From Sedimentisphaerales bacterium (lineage in GTDB: Bacteria; Planctomycetota; Phycisphaerae; Sedimentisphaerales; SG8-4), in assembly GCA_016928975.1 (NCBI GenBank), contig JAFGJR010000217.1, forward strand, positions 1 to 14,754: DNA of 14,754 nucleotides, in the 5' to 3' direction. Both the position numbers and the translations under genes were made by a program. Below, piece after piece: positions 6,901 to 14,144 of this stretch (position 1 is its first letter; every line of letters starts with the position of its first letter). The notes under the pieces were generated by a model. That model saw only the letters and a program-made list of their open reading frames with translations, made no database searches and was not told the origin of the DNA.

Positions 6901-7765
6901 TCTCTTGGAGGTGCCGGACCCTCGGGGCATATCCGCCGGCTTGGCTGTACGGCTCGCCGATGCGTTGGAGCGCATGAGCAAGCGTGAGGTCGGTCGGCTG
7001 GTAGAGGAGCAGTTGATGGATTGCCATACGCCCGAGCGGGCCAGGAGAATCGCTGCCGGGCCCATAGTGCTGGCCGACGAATTGCACCAGCGCGACCGCC
7101 AGGATTTGGACGACGCCGTATTCGAGTTGCTTGGCGTGACCGATCCGCAAGAGCGAGCCGATCTCGTTGGCAGGCTATATGAAGCCACGGCGCGGCACTT
7201 CCGCGATATTCGTGTCGTCGAGATCGAGAAGATGCAGCAACGCGCGAAATCGGCCAACAGACGATTCAGCGTCTACGACTTGGCCGCCGACATCTGGGAC
7301 GCCGCCGCGCTTGAGGATGCCACGCCGCTCGTTGAATGGGTGGAGAAATGGCCGGAGTGCACTATGCTCGTGGACATTCCGGAAGAGCGTCCGGCGGTGT
7401 TGTCGCCGTCACCAATGTTCGATCCAAACACAGTCTATTTCGGCAAGGGCCGCAGGTCGCACGTTGACTGCCTGTCTCGTGGGCAAGCTGAACTGGTCGT
7501 GCGTCTGGCCAATCTGGGCGTCAGCGGCCAATTGAGATTGCCCGCCGAATTGGGCGAGTGCCTGAAGTTGTTGGACCGCATGAACGTCCGCATCGACAAG
7601 GCTGTTGCCCGGTTCACAGAGCTGGCGGAGAGTCGCACTGGCGATGAGCGTGTCCAACAGGCGCTTGTAGAAGCTGTGGAGCGGTGGTTCGTGCTCGGTC
7701 GCGACGCGGACAAGCCGGCAACATTTCCGGGGGACCCGAATCTCGCGATCGACGAAACGAGTTGA
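3932..7765 (+). CDS. Single-chain type IIG-like restriction-modification enzyme (nuclease + N6-adenine methyltransferase + recognition domain)
   Basis: The 1277-residue product looks like a complete one-polypeptide restriction-modification enzyme. The N-terminal region has a PD-(D/E)XK-type nuclease pattern: Asp64/Asp69 in KDLRFFDS, then Glu79-Val-Lys81 in LCGEVKLP. A helical connector (about 140-360) follows. The adenine methyltransferase carries FGQHFT (370-375), the SAM-binding DPACGSGSF (397-405) and the catalytic NPPY (500-503). A target-recognition region runs from LGEVATIRRGITSG (about 756-769) through ARDPWYDL (899-906) to the GTEGNLKTEVVDVNLLEVPDP segment (978-998). A helical C-terminal tail of about 275 residues remains unassigned. 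The frame is intact. GTG at 3932 has GAGGG only three bases away; GTG at 3962, preceded by GGAAGGG with a 7-base spacer, may be the true start. There is no separate specificity, helicase, BREX or DISARM gene beside it. The recognition sequence cannot be read from the protein. Confidence 0.88.
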   Translation: MSYVSRKGTIVASQKAAIHEIDFCGQMASAANVLISQNPEAYAPLHEARLEGFGTGTGRRKRKDLRFFDSHGKLALCGEVKLPGTYEGRSAFADKLMQDAFAKADNAGVQFFFTWNVNEFALFDRSLWDRPLIDRRVRPWRLSRNLTSPEDVAREENLTFIKTHFLSNLLHDLADFLSGRQRQWLPPDDIFIHSLEGHLNWPVQLTGAYILEQSGQNKPFDLRVQRWMTEQERTFVRTPQEEWIEAVDNMAKTLVYVWANRLIFYKALRARFTGLPRLELRRSIKEPEEALAAFNRLFRQAVDRSHDYEPLLMPDVKDWATGLVFAPPTALDTWRGVLRNLESVDFREVPSDVVGRIFQKLIGPDERHRFGQHFTGDDVVDLINAFCVRSGSDAILDPACGSGSFLVRAYYRKRHLDPSRPHLDLIGELFGCDIALYPAHLATLNLAAREINDEANYPHIVRRNFFDVHPEKTFCEVPVPTESSEHTQVSLPELDAVVGNPPYVRQEKVEKKDKTRFAEIASGAWPDLRLSGRSDLHCYFWPAATRLLKPGGFFGFLTSSSWLDVEYGFALQGWILRHFKILAIMESAAEPWFEDARVKTCVTILQQCDNEAQRMENRVRFVRFSRKLVDIIAIPPGQNEDARQASIEAMRYRILSAESDHQDQDMRIIVKVQRDLWNDGVRAGLILGNTELEPLAEEYENGCEPGLDDDSTTAAEPVNGAKENGDYHAGKWGRYVRAPDIYFEIMRRFGSQFVSLGEVATIRRGITSGCDAFFMPKDVTADILAAHETDRLFRQHAGGAPRKEVESHKLRVVEAGDGSIHPIEARYLAPEVHSLMKVDRPVIRASDLDRVVLLVKEPMDKLKTKSPWVWRYLRYGMTAAFASKKSRHAPVPKRSTCAARDPWYDLTGLVRPGVAFWPMAQQYRHIIAGNPEGLICNHNLFDIGSGNLSALEAKSLMAILNSTLVGLFKTFYGRFAGTEGNLKTEVVDVNLLEVPDPRGISAGLAVRLADALERMSKREVGRLVEEQLMDCHTPERARRIAAGPIVLADELHQRDRQDLDDAVFELLGVTDPQERADLVGRLYEATARHFRDIRVVEIEKMQQRAKSANRRFSVYDLAADIWDAAALEDATPLVEWVEKWPECTMLVDIPEERPAVLSPSPMFDPNTVYFGKGRRSHVDCLSRGQAELVVRLANLGVSGQLRLPAELGECLKLLDRMNVRIDKAVARFTELAESRTGDERVQQALVEAVERWFVLGRDADKPATFPGDPNLAIDETS

Positions 7766-7770
7766 GGATG

Positions 7771-7794
7771 AACGGCGGGGTGGGCCCCACCGTT
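7771..7794. terminator. Hairpin between convergent genes, possible bidirectional terminator
   Basis: AACGG (7771-7775) pairs with CCGTT (7790-7794) and GGGG with CCCC, across one C-A mismatch and a TGGG loop. It lies five bases after the stop of the restriction-modification gene and about 60 bases beyond the stop of the opposing gene. A second, weaker inverted repeat, GGCCG/CGGCC, sits at 7832-7848, just downstream of the minus-strand gene's stop. Neither has a clear T-run, so intrinsic termination is plausible but not secure. Confidence 0.45.
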
Positions 7795-7855
7795 CGGATT
7801 CCGTTTGTTGTCCAGAACCAGACCTCCCTGTGGCCGACGGATGCGGCCGGGCCGG

Positions 7856-10090
7856 TCAGGGCAGGATCGTGACCGGCGGCTCGCCCAGCATTATGGCTTG
7901 CTGGAACAGGACGAACGACATGTCCTCACTTGCGCCGGTCCGGTCCTCGAGCGGCTGCCAGGTCCAGGTCTTTCTACCCGGGGTCGCGGTGCTCTCGGAA
8001 CCGGCCACGGCGGCGTCGTTGAATACGTGCTCGTGATTCGTCCAGCCCCAGGGATAGTTGGCGACCTTGGGATACGCGTACACGGCCACGACGCTGAACC
8101 AGTAGACGTCGTTAGCCGCCTCCGGCGCGAACGCCTGGTCTTCCGGGATGCTCACTGAGTAGCGAAAGACCGGCTCATATCCGGTCCGGGTGCGGGTCGC
8201 CTCCGGGTCCTTGTCGGAGCCGACCTGAACTTCATCATACTGGTAGGCCTTGTATTCCCAGAGCTTCTGGTTCGGATGGCTGAAGTCGGCCCTACTGAGT
8301 CGCGGCGAGTCGGACCAGATCGACAGCACGAAGTAGTCCGGCCGGACCGGCGTCGCCAACTTGTTGCACTCGCAGGCCTTGTCGGCGTACCCAATGTACG
8401 AGCCCCACCAGACGGCCGCGATGACCGGCGAGAGCTGCTCGCACGCCCAGTCGTCCGCCACCTGGCGGTCGATCAACTCGCTGGTGCTGTAGTCGGAGGT
8501 GAGAACCGCGAAAGCCAGGGCCGTGTGCTCGCCGGCGCGAGCATGAAGGGAGGGATAGTTCAGCTTCTGCCAGGTGCCGGTAAAGGGCTCCTTGGCCTGG
8601 GCCCATACAGCGTCGTCATTCCAGTGGCTCGTGGACGTCTTCCACCCGAAGCGTATCGTGCTGGCGGCGATCTGGGTCACCGAGGCCTGAGCGCACAGCC
8701 AGTACACCACGGGCTTGGCGGCGGTTCCCGTCTGCATGAAGGCCTCATCCCGGGCGATCGTGAAGCTGTACTTGAGAGTCTTGGCGTGGCTGTTGATGAT
8801 ATACTCGGCGTTGCACGGGCTGTAGTAGGCCTGCCGGGGCCCGTTGCTCGCCTGCACGGTGAACTGACCTTTCTTGAACGTCTTCCTCCAGAGGACCTTG
8901 CCCGGCATACTGTACTTGACGGTCTTCGACGCCGGGATATCCTCGCGGATGCTCAAGGTGAACTGGATGTCCTCCAGTCCGTTGATCGGCTGGGTGTCCA
9001 GATAGAAGGAACCCCACAGGTCGATCTGCGTCAGGGGTCCCGAGAGAGTGCACTCAAAGTCGTCGGCGAGCATCTGGGCGGACCAGGTCTTGGGCGTATC
9101 GACCGTCATATCCACGCCCACTCCTTTGCTGCTCGTGTCCGGGTCCTGGTGCCACTTATACGCGATGCTGGAGGCGGCGGCCCCCCGGGCCGTGGACGAT
9201 TCGTCCTCGTAGTGGCTCCACTGGCGCAGTCCGGCGAACGCCTGCTCCCACTTGATCCAGAGCGGGTCGGTGTCGAGGGCGAAGGTCATGTCATACTTGG
9301 CCTTCCCGCCGCACGGGTCCGCGCCCTCCACCGGCAGAATGGCGATGGCGCTGATCGCCTGTCCCGAGGGCAGCGTGTTCATCTGGCTGACAAACTCGAC
9401 GGCGCCCTCCCTCCACCGATCCGGCCGGGTCTTCCAACCCCAGACGTGGTCCGATCGCTGGGTCTTGTATACGGCCGCGATGGCGATCCAGAAAACCTCG
9501 CCGTCGTACGAGCCCGGCCAGAAATACTCCGACGGGTCCAGGGCCAGTGAGTACTTGAAGCAACTGTCCTGGGGCTTGTCGGGAAAGTCGTCGAACGCTG
9601 CCCAGTCTGCGCTCACGCGCTCGGGCGGGACATCGAACTGGACAAGCTGAAGTCCGGGACGGCCGAAGTCCACGGCGATATCCGCCGGGGTGTCGGCGTA
9701 GAACGTGATCCGCCATGCGTCCGGCCCGGAGGTCGGCGGCATCGGCTGCTGCCACCCGGCATACGATCCCCACCAGTGGATGCTGGCAACGGGCATCGGA
9801 CCCGGACACCGGAAGTCATCCACCGGGCGGCTGGCCGCGATGTCTGTGGCGTCGGGGATCTCCTCGACGAAGGCGGGCTCGTCCCAGCCGCAGAAGAACG
9901 GCGTCTTGGACAGTGCGTCGATCTCAATCGGCGGTTGCTCCCACGTGAAGCCACCGTAGGGCAATAGCCGGATGGGACTATCGGCGGCAACCAGGCCGTC
10001 GCCGGCCCGGCTGCCGGAGGCGCCGACTCCCAGCAGGCACAGCATACCCATAGCCAACACGATTCGGGGTGTTCGAAGTGACTGTCTCAT
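7856..10090 (-). CDS. Secreted protein with three tandem copies of a WWGS/WGWKT-type domain
   Basis: The 744-residue product starts with a signal peptide (MRQSLRTPRI, then a hydrophobic run to about residue 24, probable cleavage after SRA at 29). The rest is three related repeats at roughly 86-271, 336-531 and 541-738. Each opens with a DD-F/W-x-C motif (VDDFRC, ADDFEC, ADDWAC), then a P..I-x-x-W-GS strand (HWWGSYAGW, DLWGSFYLD, VWWGSYIGY), an xxDxP segment, a K-Y-S/R-Y-S strand, a YW or FW strand, and a WGWKT, FGWKT or WGWTN motif followed by a D/E-AV segment. Spaced aromatics and paired cysteines suggest a beta-sandwich extracellular fold. I associate this architecture with planctomycetes; its function is unknown. 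There is no membrane anchor or sorting signal at the C-terminus (GEPPVTILP). The start at 10090 is chosen over 10147 because GGAGG lies 8 bases upstream and the signal peptide then begins the protein. Confidence 0.82.
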   Translation of the reverse strand: MRQSLRTPRIVLAMGMLCLLGVGASGSRAGDGLVAADSPIRLLPYGGFTWEQPPIEIDALSKTPFFCGWDEPAFVEEIPDATDIAASRPVDDFRCPGPMPVASIHWWGSYAGWQQPMPPTSGPDAWRITFYADTPADIAVDFGRPGLQLVQFDVPPERVSADWAAFDDFPDKPQDSCFKYSLALDPSEYFWPGSYDGEVFWIAIAAVYKTQRSDHVWGWKTRPDRWREGAVEFVSQMNTLPSGQAISAIAILPVEGADPCGGKAKYDMTFALDTDPLWIKWEQAFAGLRQWSHYEDESSTARGAAASSIAYKWHQDPDTSSKGVGVDMTVDTPKTWSAQMLADDFECTLSGPLTQIDLWGSFYLDTQPINGLEDIQFTLSIREDIPASKTVKYSMPGKVLWRKTFKKGQFTVQASNGPRQAYYSPCNAEYIINSHAKTLKYSFTIARDEAFMQTGTAAKPVVYWLCAQASVTQIAASTIRFGWKTSTSHWNDDAVWAQAKEPFTGTWQKLNYPSLHARAGEHTALAFAVLTSDYSTSELIDRQVADDWACEQLSPVIAAVWWGSYIGYADKACECNKLATPVRPDYFVLSIWSDSPRLSRADFSHPNQKLWEYKAYQYDEVQVGSDKDPEATRTRTGYEPVFRYSVSIPEDQAFAPEAANDVYWFSVVAVYAYPKVANYPWGWTNHEHVFNDAAVAGSESTATPGRKTWTWQPLEDRTGASEDMSFVLFQQAIMLGEPPVTILP

Positions 10091-10098
10091 GGCGTGAT

Positions 10099-10103
10099 CC
10101 TCC
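10099..10103 (-). promoter_or_regulatory. Ribosome binding site that fixes the start of the triple-domain protein
   Basis: On the minus strand GGAGG is followed by an 8-base spacer and ATG at 10090. It excludes the longer in-frame start at 10147, which would place 19 extra residues before the signal peptide and fall inside the structured leader. Confidence 0.8.
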
Positions 10104-10120
10104 GAAAAACATGGCACATC

Positions 10121-10156
10121 GATAGCCGTTTTTGGCGATAGCGCCACCCGGCTATC
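10121..10156 (-). promoter_or_regulatory. Compound hairpin in the 5' leader of the triple-domain gene
   Basis: Read on the minus strand, GATAGCCG (10156-10149) pairs perfectly with CGGCTATC (10128-10121). Inside it, TGGCG (10146-10142) pairs with CGCCA (10137-10133) around a 4-base CTAT loop, leaving an asymmetric internal loop of GG opposite AAAA. The structure ends 18 bases before the GGAGG. It matches no riboswitch class that I recognise. It could control translation, stabilise the mRNA or act as a protein-binding site. Confidence 0.55.
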
Positions 10157-10206
10157 CGGAACGGCGCCCAGCCCCAGTGCTCCTGTATGCCGTCAGATGA
10201 CACTGA

Positions 10207-10234
10207 ATGATAGCAGGTCTTCGCTGAATGTCAA
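10207..10234 (-). promoter_or_regulatory. Near-consensus sigma-70 promoter for the triple-domain gene
   Basis: On the minus strand a perfect TTGACA (10234-10229) and TATCAT (10212-10207, five of six bases) are separated by 16 bp. Transcription would begin near 10200 and give a leader of about 110 bases containing the compound hairpin. The site is downstream of the dus stop codon, so this gene can be expressed independently of dus. It is the strongest promoter match in the window. Confidence 0.7.
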
Positions 10235-10260
10235 GCATTCCCCCTTTCATGATCGGGACG

Positions 10261-11262
10261 TCAGTGATCGCCGCTGTACCAGGTATGGATGGCAGCCTCG
10301 AGGGCGGCGCGGGTCTTGACCTTGAGCAGGGCCACGAGCATCTGCTTGCGTTTGGGGTGACGGCGGGCGTAGTGGGTGAGGAATTTGCGAAAGTAGTTGA
10401 TCCCCCGCTGCTCGGGATAGCCCTGGAGGACGCGGTCAAGATGGTCGAGGATGACGAGCCGCTGCTCCGCCAGATCGGGCGGCGGTGGCACGGGCTGGCC
10501 CTGCCACACGGCCCGCAGGTCGCGAAAGACCCAGGGATTGCCCATGGCGCCCCGGGCGACCACGAAACCATCGAGTCCGGTCTGTTTCATGCGCTCAATG
10601 CTGGCGGATGGGTCGAAGACATCGCCGCTGCCGACAATCGTCGCGGCGGGAAAGCGGCTCTTGACCGCCGCGAGGAGGTCCCAGCTCGCCCGGCCACGAT
10701 ACATTTCGGACACGGTGCGCCCGTGGATCACGAGGGCATCGACCCCCTGCTCGATCGAGCGAGTCACGATCTGCCAGAAGTTGTCGAGCGACCGGGCCGA
10801 GTGGCTCATCCCGATGCGGAGCTTCATCAGGACCGGGCAGGTGACGGCGTCCCGCACCGCTTTGAGAATGTCGATGGCGGTGTCCGGGTCGTCGAGCAGC
10901 GCCCCGCCGCGACCGCGACGAAGGACCTTCGGCGCCGGACAGCCGAAATTCAGGTCGATCACGTCGTAGCCGGCGCCCACAAGGTCGCGGGCGGCCCGGG
11001 CCATGGTCGCCGGGCTCTTGCCAAGAAGCTGCGCGCCCACCGGGTGCTCGTCGTCGCCCGGGCGAAAGCAGGGCTTGCTCAGGACCTCCGGATGGATCAC
11101 GCTCTTGTCCAGCATCACGTCCGCCAGCGCGAAGGGACAGCCGAACCGCCTCGCGAGCGTGCGCATGGCGAGGTCGCTGTAGCCGCTCAGGGAGGCCTGA
11201 AAGAACGGCACATCCAACGTCAAATCGCCAAGTCTCAAACCGGCCGGGCTACGAGTATTCAA
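10261..11262 (-). CDS. dus: tRNA-dihydrouridine synthase, divergent DusB-like
   Basis: This FMN-dependent enzyme reduces uridines of tRNA to dihydrouridine. The 333-residue length fits the family. The signature DLNFGCPAPKVLRRGRGGALL spans 103-123 with catalytic Cys108. Other landmarks are MKLRIG (Lys147), VIHGRT (His180, Arg182), GSGDVFD (211-217) and the FMN-phosphate loop ARGAMGNPWVF (236-246). A helical tRNA-binding tail completes it (ILDHLDRVLQGYPEQR onward). The N-terminal FMN-contacting segment, usually APMAGVTD, reads ASLSGYSD (23-30), which marks a divergent subgroup. Glutamine at 22 and the swap of Pro-Met for Ser-Leu are unusual. The first possible start is a TTG (11262) without a clear Shine-Dalgarno. 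A later in-frame TTG at residue 9 is an alternative, so the exact start is uncertain. The product acts in the cytoplasm. Confidence 0.9.
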   Translation of the reverse strand: MNTRSPAGLRLGDLTLDVPFFQASLSGYSDLAMRTLARRFGCPFALADVMLDKSVIHPEVLSKPCFRPGDDEHPVGAQLLGKSPATMARAARDLVGAGYDVIDLNFGCPAPKVLRRGRGGALLDDPDTAIDILKAVRDAVTCPVLMKLRIGMSHSARSLDNFWQIVTRSIEQGVDALVIHGRTVSEMYRGRASWDLLAAVKSRFPAATIVGSGDVFDPSASIERMKQTGLDGFVVARGAMGNPWVFRDLRAVWQGQPVPPPPDLAEQRLVILDHLDRVLQGYPEQRGINYFRKFLTHYARRHPKRKQMLVALLKVKTRAALEAAIHTWYSGDH

Positions 11263-11659
11263 GCAGGCAACCAGAATTCACAAGCCTCTGTGTATATATG
11301 CTCATCGCACGCAAGACGCAGACGGCAGGTGTATATACGAGATGCAACGACGTCAAGGCAAAAGGAAATGAGACGGAGGATCCAAAATCAGAAAATCTGA
11401 AAAAGTCTCGAACAAAAGTCGCGATGCGGCGTAGCTGTGGAGAATAACGAGAGTGAAAGGCAGGCCGGTACTTGTCCTTTATCATTCGCGTTTGCCATCA
11501 TATTTCCGTTTTCCGTTCATATCCTACCGGCCCGGCCCTTCGGTATACGAGTGGCTCTGTCGCCCAACGATAGAGCGGAATCGTCCAGGAAGGGTTCGCG
11601 TATGCGTCTCCATCTCCTTCGCTGAAATCCATTGTACGAAGTAGTGCGCGCAGAGTGTC

Positions 11660-11687
11660 ATGCCTGCGTTTGCGCAAGCGTGGGCAT
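11660..11687. repeat. 28-base imperfect palindrome, REP-like
   Basis: The two halves of ATGCCTGCGTTTGC / GCAAGCGTGGGCAT pair along their whole length as RNA if three G-U pairs are allowed, leaving a small loop. There is no T-run, so it is unlikely to be an intrinsic terminator. The composition resembles dispersed REP-type palindromes found between genes in many bacteria. It could also be a leader hairpin for the VIT-VWA gene, whose start is about 80 bases downstream. Confidence 0.5.
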
Positions 11688-11752
11688 CGTATGCGGGTGT
11701 TCTGCGCCAAGGGTGCGTCACCCGGGCGTCATCATAGGTTCATCTACTTTGG

Positions 11753-11758
11753 AAAGGG
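11753..11758 (+). promoter_or_regulatory. Ribosome binding site that fixes the VIT-VWA start
   Basis: AAAGGG ends seven bases before ATG at 11766. This start puts the signal peptide at the N-terminus. The longer in-frame start at 11655 would add 37 residues encoded by the palindrome region and is rejected. Confidence 0.7.
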
Positions 11759-11765
11759 CGGAGAA

Positions 11766-14135
11766 ATGAGAACCACAAGGAGAGCACTGAAGTTGTCGGG
11801 TTTCCCATCGGTGTGGACCTGCGTCGTCGCGTTACTGGCAGGTTTGGCCGGTGCGGCGGCGGCGCAACAGAGCCCGTCGGACGCCGATCTGCCGACGAAC
11901 ATCGTGATTCCGCACAGCCGCACGTACGCGTACACGACGCAGCAACAGGGAGCAGTCCGGATCACGCGGGTGGACGCCACGATCCACATCCTCGAGACGA
12001 CGGCATCCACGACCCTCGAAATCTCCCTGCAGAACATGACCGGCTCCCGGCAGGAGGCCAAGCTGATCATCCCGATTGCCGAGGAGGCCGTCGTCAGCGG
12101 CTTCGCCTACAGTGGCACGAGCGACGACTTCACCGCCGAAGTCTTGCCGAAGGCGGAGGCGGAGCGCATCTACAATCAATTAGTGTCGAAGATTCGCGAC
12201 CCGGCCCTGGCGGAGTTCATCGGCTACAACCTGATCGGCACGAGCGTCTTTCCCCTGGAGGCCCACGGCCAGCAGAAGGTCCGATTGACCTACGAGCACC
12301 TGCTGAAGACCGACGGCAGCCGCGTGGACTACTGCCTGCCGCGCACCGAGTCCCTGCAATACGAGGTCCCGTGGAAGATCACCGCCGTCATCGAGAGCAG
12401 CCAGCCGATCTCGACGGTGTACTCGCCGAGTCACCTCATCTACACGCATCGCAACAGTCCGACCCAGGTGACCGCGATTACCGACCCGGATGCGGAGTTC
12501 ACACCCGGTCCGTTCCTACTGTCATACCTGCCGGAGGGCGAGGGCATCAACGCCTCGCTGCTGGCCTATCCGGACGACGGCGCCTCCGACACCGGGTACT
12601 TCCTCCTGCTGGCCGGGACGCCCGCCAAGAGGCCCCAGGACGTCAACGAAATCAAACGCGAGCTGACCGTCGTGCTCGACCGCTCCGGCAGCATGTCCGG
12701 CGAGAAGATCAAGCAGGCCCGGGAGGCAGCGGTCCAGGTCGTCTCCGGTCTCGATGAAGGCGAGGCCTTCAACCTGATCATCTATAACAACGCCATCGAG
12801 CTGTTCTCGAAGCAACCGGTCCTGAAATCCGCGGACGCCGAGACAAAGGCGCACGGCTACATCCGCGCCGTCAATGCCCAGGGCTCGACCAACTTGCACG
12901 GCGCTCTGCAAACGGCGCTGGCCCAGCCGCCCACGGAAGGGATGTTGCCGCTGGTGCTCTTCCTGACTGACGGCCTGCCCACGTCGGGAATCACCTCCGA
13001 GACCGCGATCCGGGACCTTGTGCTCACGTCGAACCCCTTCGAGCGGCGGGTCTTCACGTTCGGCGTCGGCGTAGACCTGAACGCCCCGCTGCTGGACGGG
13101 CTGGCGCAACTGTCCCGGGCCAGGTCGTTCTTCGTGCTGCCGGGAGAGGACGTGGAGGTGGCGGTGACGAACGTGTTCAAGAGCCTGACGGGCCCGATCT
13201 TCGCGGACGCGGCGCTGCGCCTGCTGAGCGACGACGGCAGCGAGGCGGTCGGGCGCACCCAGGACGTGCTGCCGGCCGTGATCCCCGATCTGTTCGAGGG
13301 CGACCGGCTCGTCGTGCTGGGCCGCTACATCGGCGTCGCGCCCCTGACCTTCGAATTCAGCGGCAACTTCCTCGGCAACCCTCGGACGTTCGCGTACACC
13401 TTCGGGTTCGACATCGCCGATCGGGACAACGGGTTTATCCCGCGTCTGTGGGCCAGCCGCAAGATCGCCGAGCTGATCGAAGCGATCCGCCAGATGGGCG
13501 CCGACCCGACCGTCACGGCGGACAACGTGAAGATCAAGGAGCTGGCCACGACGATCGTCGCGCTGTCCACTCAATTCGGCATCATCACCGAATACACGGC
13601 GTTCCTCGCCCGCGAGGGAACCGACCTGAGCGACGCCGCCCAGCTCCTGGCCCAGGCGACCAACACCCTCTATGACACCGGCGCCGCCACACGGTCCGGG
13701 ACCGCTGCGGTCAATCAGAGCATGAACATGGCCATGCAGAGAACGCAGGACGTGCTCAACCGCGACAGCAGCTACCTGAACTCGCAGATGGAGAGGGCGC
13801 GGATCGTCAACGCGCAGCAGGCGAACGACTTGACGTTCTACTTCAAGGACGGCCGCTGGATCGACAGCCGCCTGGCGGAGATCCAGGCGATCGTCACGCC
13901 GCACAGGACCATCGTGTTCGGCTCCGATGAGTTCTTCGACGTCGCCGAACAGTTGGCCGGCCAGAACCGCCAGGGAGCGCTGGCCTTTGCCCAGGACATC
14001 CTGCTCCTGCTCGACGGCGAGATCTTGCTGATCGACATCCCCGCCGACGTGGAGGAGGACTACCAGCCCGTGGATCCGAGGACCACGGACCAGGGCGACG
14101 GCACAGTTGCACCCAGCCCGCGAAGGGGCAGATGA
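11766..14135 (+). CDS. Secreted VIT and von Willebrand factor A domain protein
   Basis: This 789-residue protein has a signal peptide (basic MRTTRRALK, hydrophobic core at 18-30, probable cleavage near Ala33 in GAAAAQQ). A VIT domain follows at about 45-180, with the typical LEISLQNMTGSRQEAKLIIPI and AERIYNQLVSKIRDPAL regions. The VWA domain (about 298-480) retains every metal-ion-dependent adhesion residue: Asp305, Ser307 and Ser309 in DRSGS, Thr375 in GSTN and Asp402 in TDG. A linker follows with KIKELATTIVALSTQFGIITEYTAF, a stretch common in bacterial VIT-VWA proteins. The C-terminal domain contains a probable coiled helix (MNMAMQRTQDVLNRDSSYLNSQMERARIVN) and a compact end with KDGRWIDSRL. 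There is no transmembrane anchor or sorting motif. Such proteins are taken to mediate metal-dependent protein-protein contacts outside the cytoplasm; the partner is unknown here. Confidence 0.9.
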   Translation: MRTTRRALKLSGFPSVWTCVVALLAGLAGAAAAQQSPSDADLPTNIVIPHSRTYAYTTQQQGAVRITRVDATIHILETTASTTLEISLQNMTGSRQEAKLIIPIAEEAVVSGFAYSGTSDDFTAEVLPKAEAERIYNQLVSKIRDPALAEFIGYNLIGTSVFPLEAHGQQKVRLTYEHLLKTDGSRVDYCLPRTESLQYEVPWKITAVIESSQPISTVYSPSHLIYTHRNSPTQVTAITDPDAEFTPGPFLLSYLPEGEGINASLLAYPDDGASDTGYFLLLAGTPAKRPQDVNEIKRELTVVLDRSGSMSGEKIKQAREAAVQVVSGLDEGEAFNLIIYNNAIELFSKQPVLKSADAETKAHGYIRAVNAQGSTNLHGALQTALAQPPTEGMLPLVLFLTDGLPTSGITSETAIRDLVLTSNPFERRVFTFGVGVDLNAPLLDGLAQLSRARSFFVLPGEDVEVAVTNVFKSLTGPIFADAALRLLSDDGSEAVGRTQDVLPAVIPDLFEGDRLVVLGRYIGVAPLTFEFSGNFLGNPRTFAYTFGFDIADRDNGFIPRLWASRKIAELIEAIRQMGADPTVTADNVKIKELATTIVALSTQFGIITEYTAFLAREGTDLSDAAQLLAQATNTLYDTGAATRSGTAAVNQSMNMAMQRTQDVLNRDSSYLNSQMERARIVNAQQANDLTFYFKDGRWIDSRLAEIQAIVTPHRTIVFGSDEFFDVAEQLAGQNRQGALAFAQDILLLLDGEILLIDIPADVEEDYQPVDPRTTDQGDGTVAPSPRRGR

Positions 14136-14144
14136 CGAACGAAG

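Larger units (their letters stand above)
11263..11765. other. Long intergenic region between divergent dus and VIT-VWA genes
   Basis: I see no supportable gene in these 503 bases. Short open frames exist on both strands (for example 11437-11625 + and 11249-11485 -), but they lack ribosome binding sites, recognisable motifs and coding-like composition. Parts are AT-richer than the flanking genes. The region holds two copies of GTGTATATA (11290-11298 and 11329-11337; the second includes the palindrome GTATATAC), the REP-like palindrome at 11660-11687, and a small hairpin GGGTG-CGT-CACCC at 11711-11723. I could not place a convincing promoter for either flanking gene. Confidence 0.6.

Noticed and set aside
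3932..7765. BREX or DISARM defence island around the large methyltransferase
   Set aside because: The protein has its own nuclease motif and no accompanying helicase, phosphatase, ATPase or phospholipase gene lies within the window.
8276..9550. 424-residue plus-strand open frame inside the triple-domain gene
   Set aside because: It is Arg/Gly/Val/Leu-rich with no motif. The opposite frame has a signal peptide, ribosome binding site and three repeated domains.
10228..11400. 390-residue plus-strand open frame opposite dus
   Set aside because: The minus frame carries the complete Dus signature. The plus frame is a high-GC artefact.
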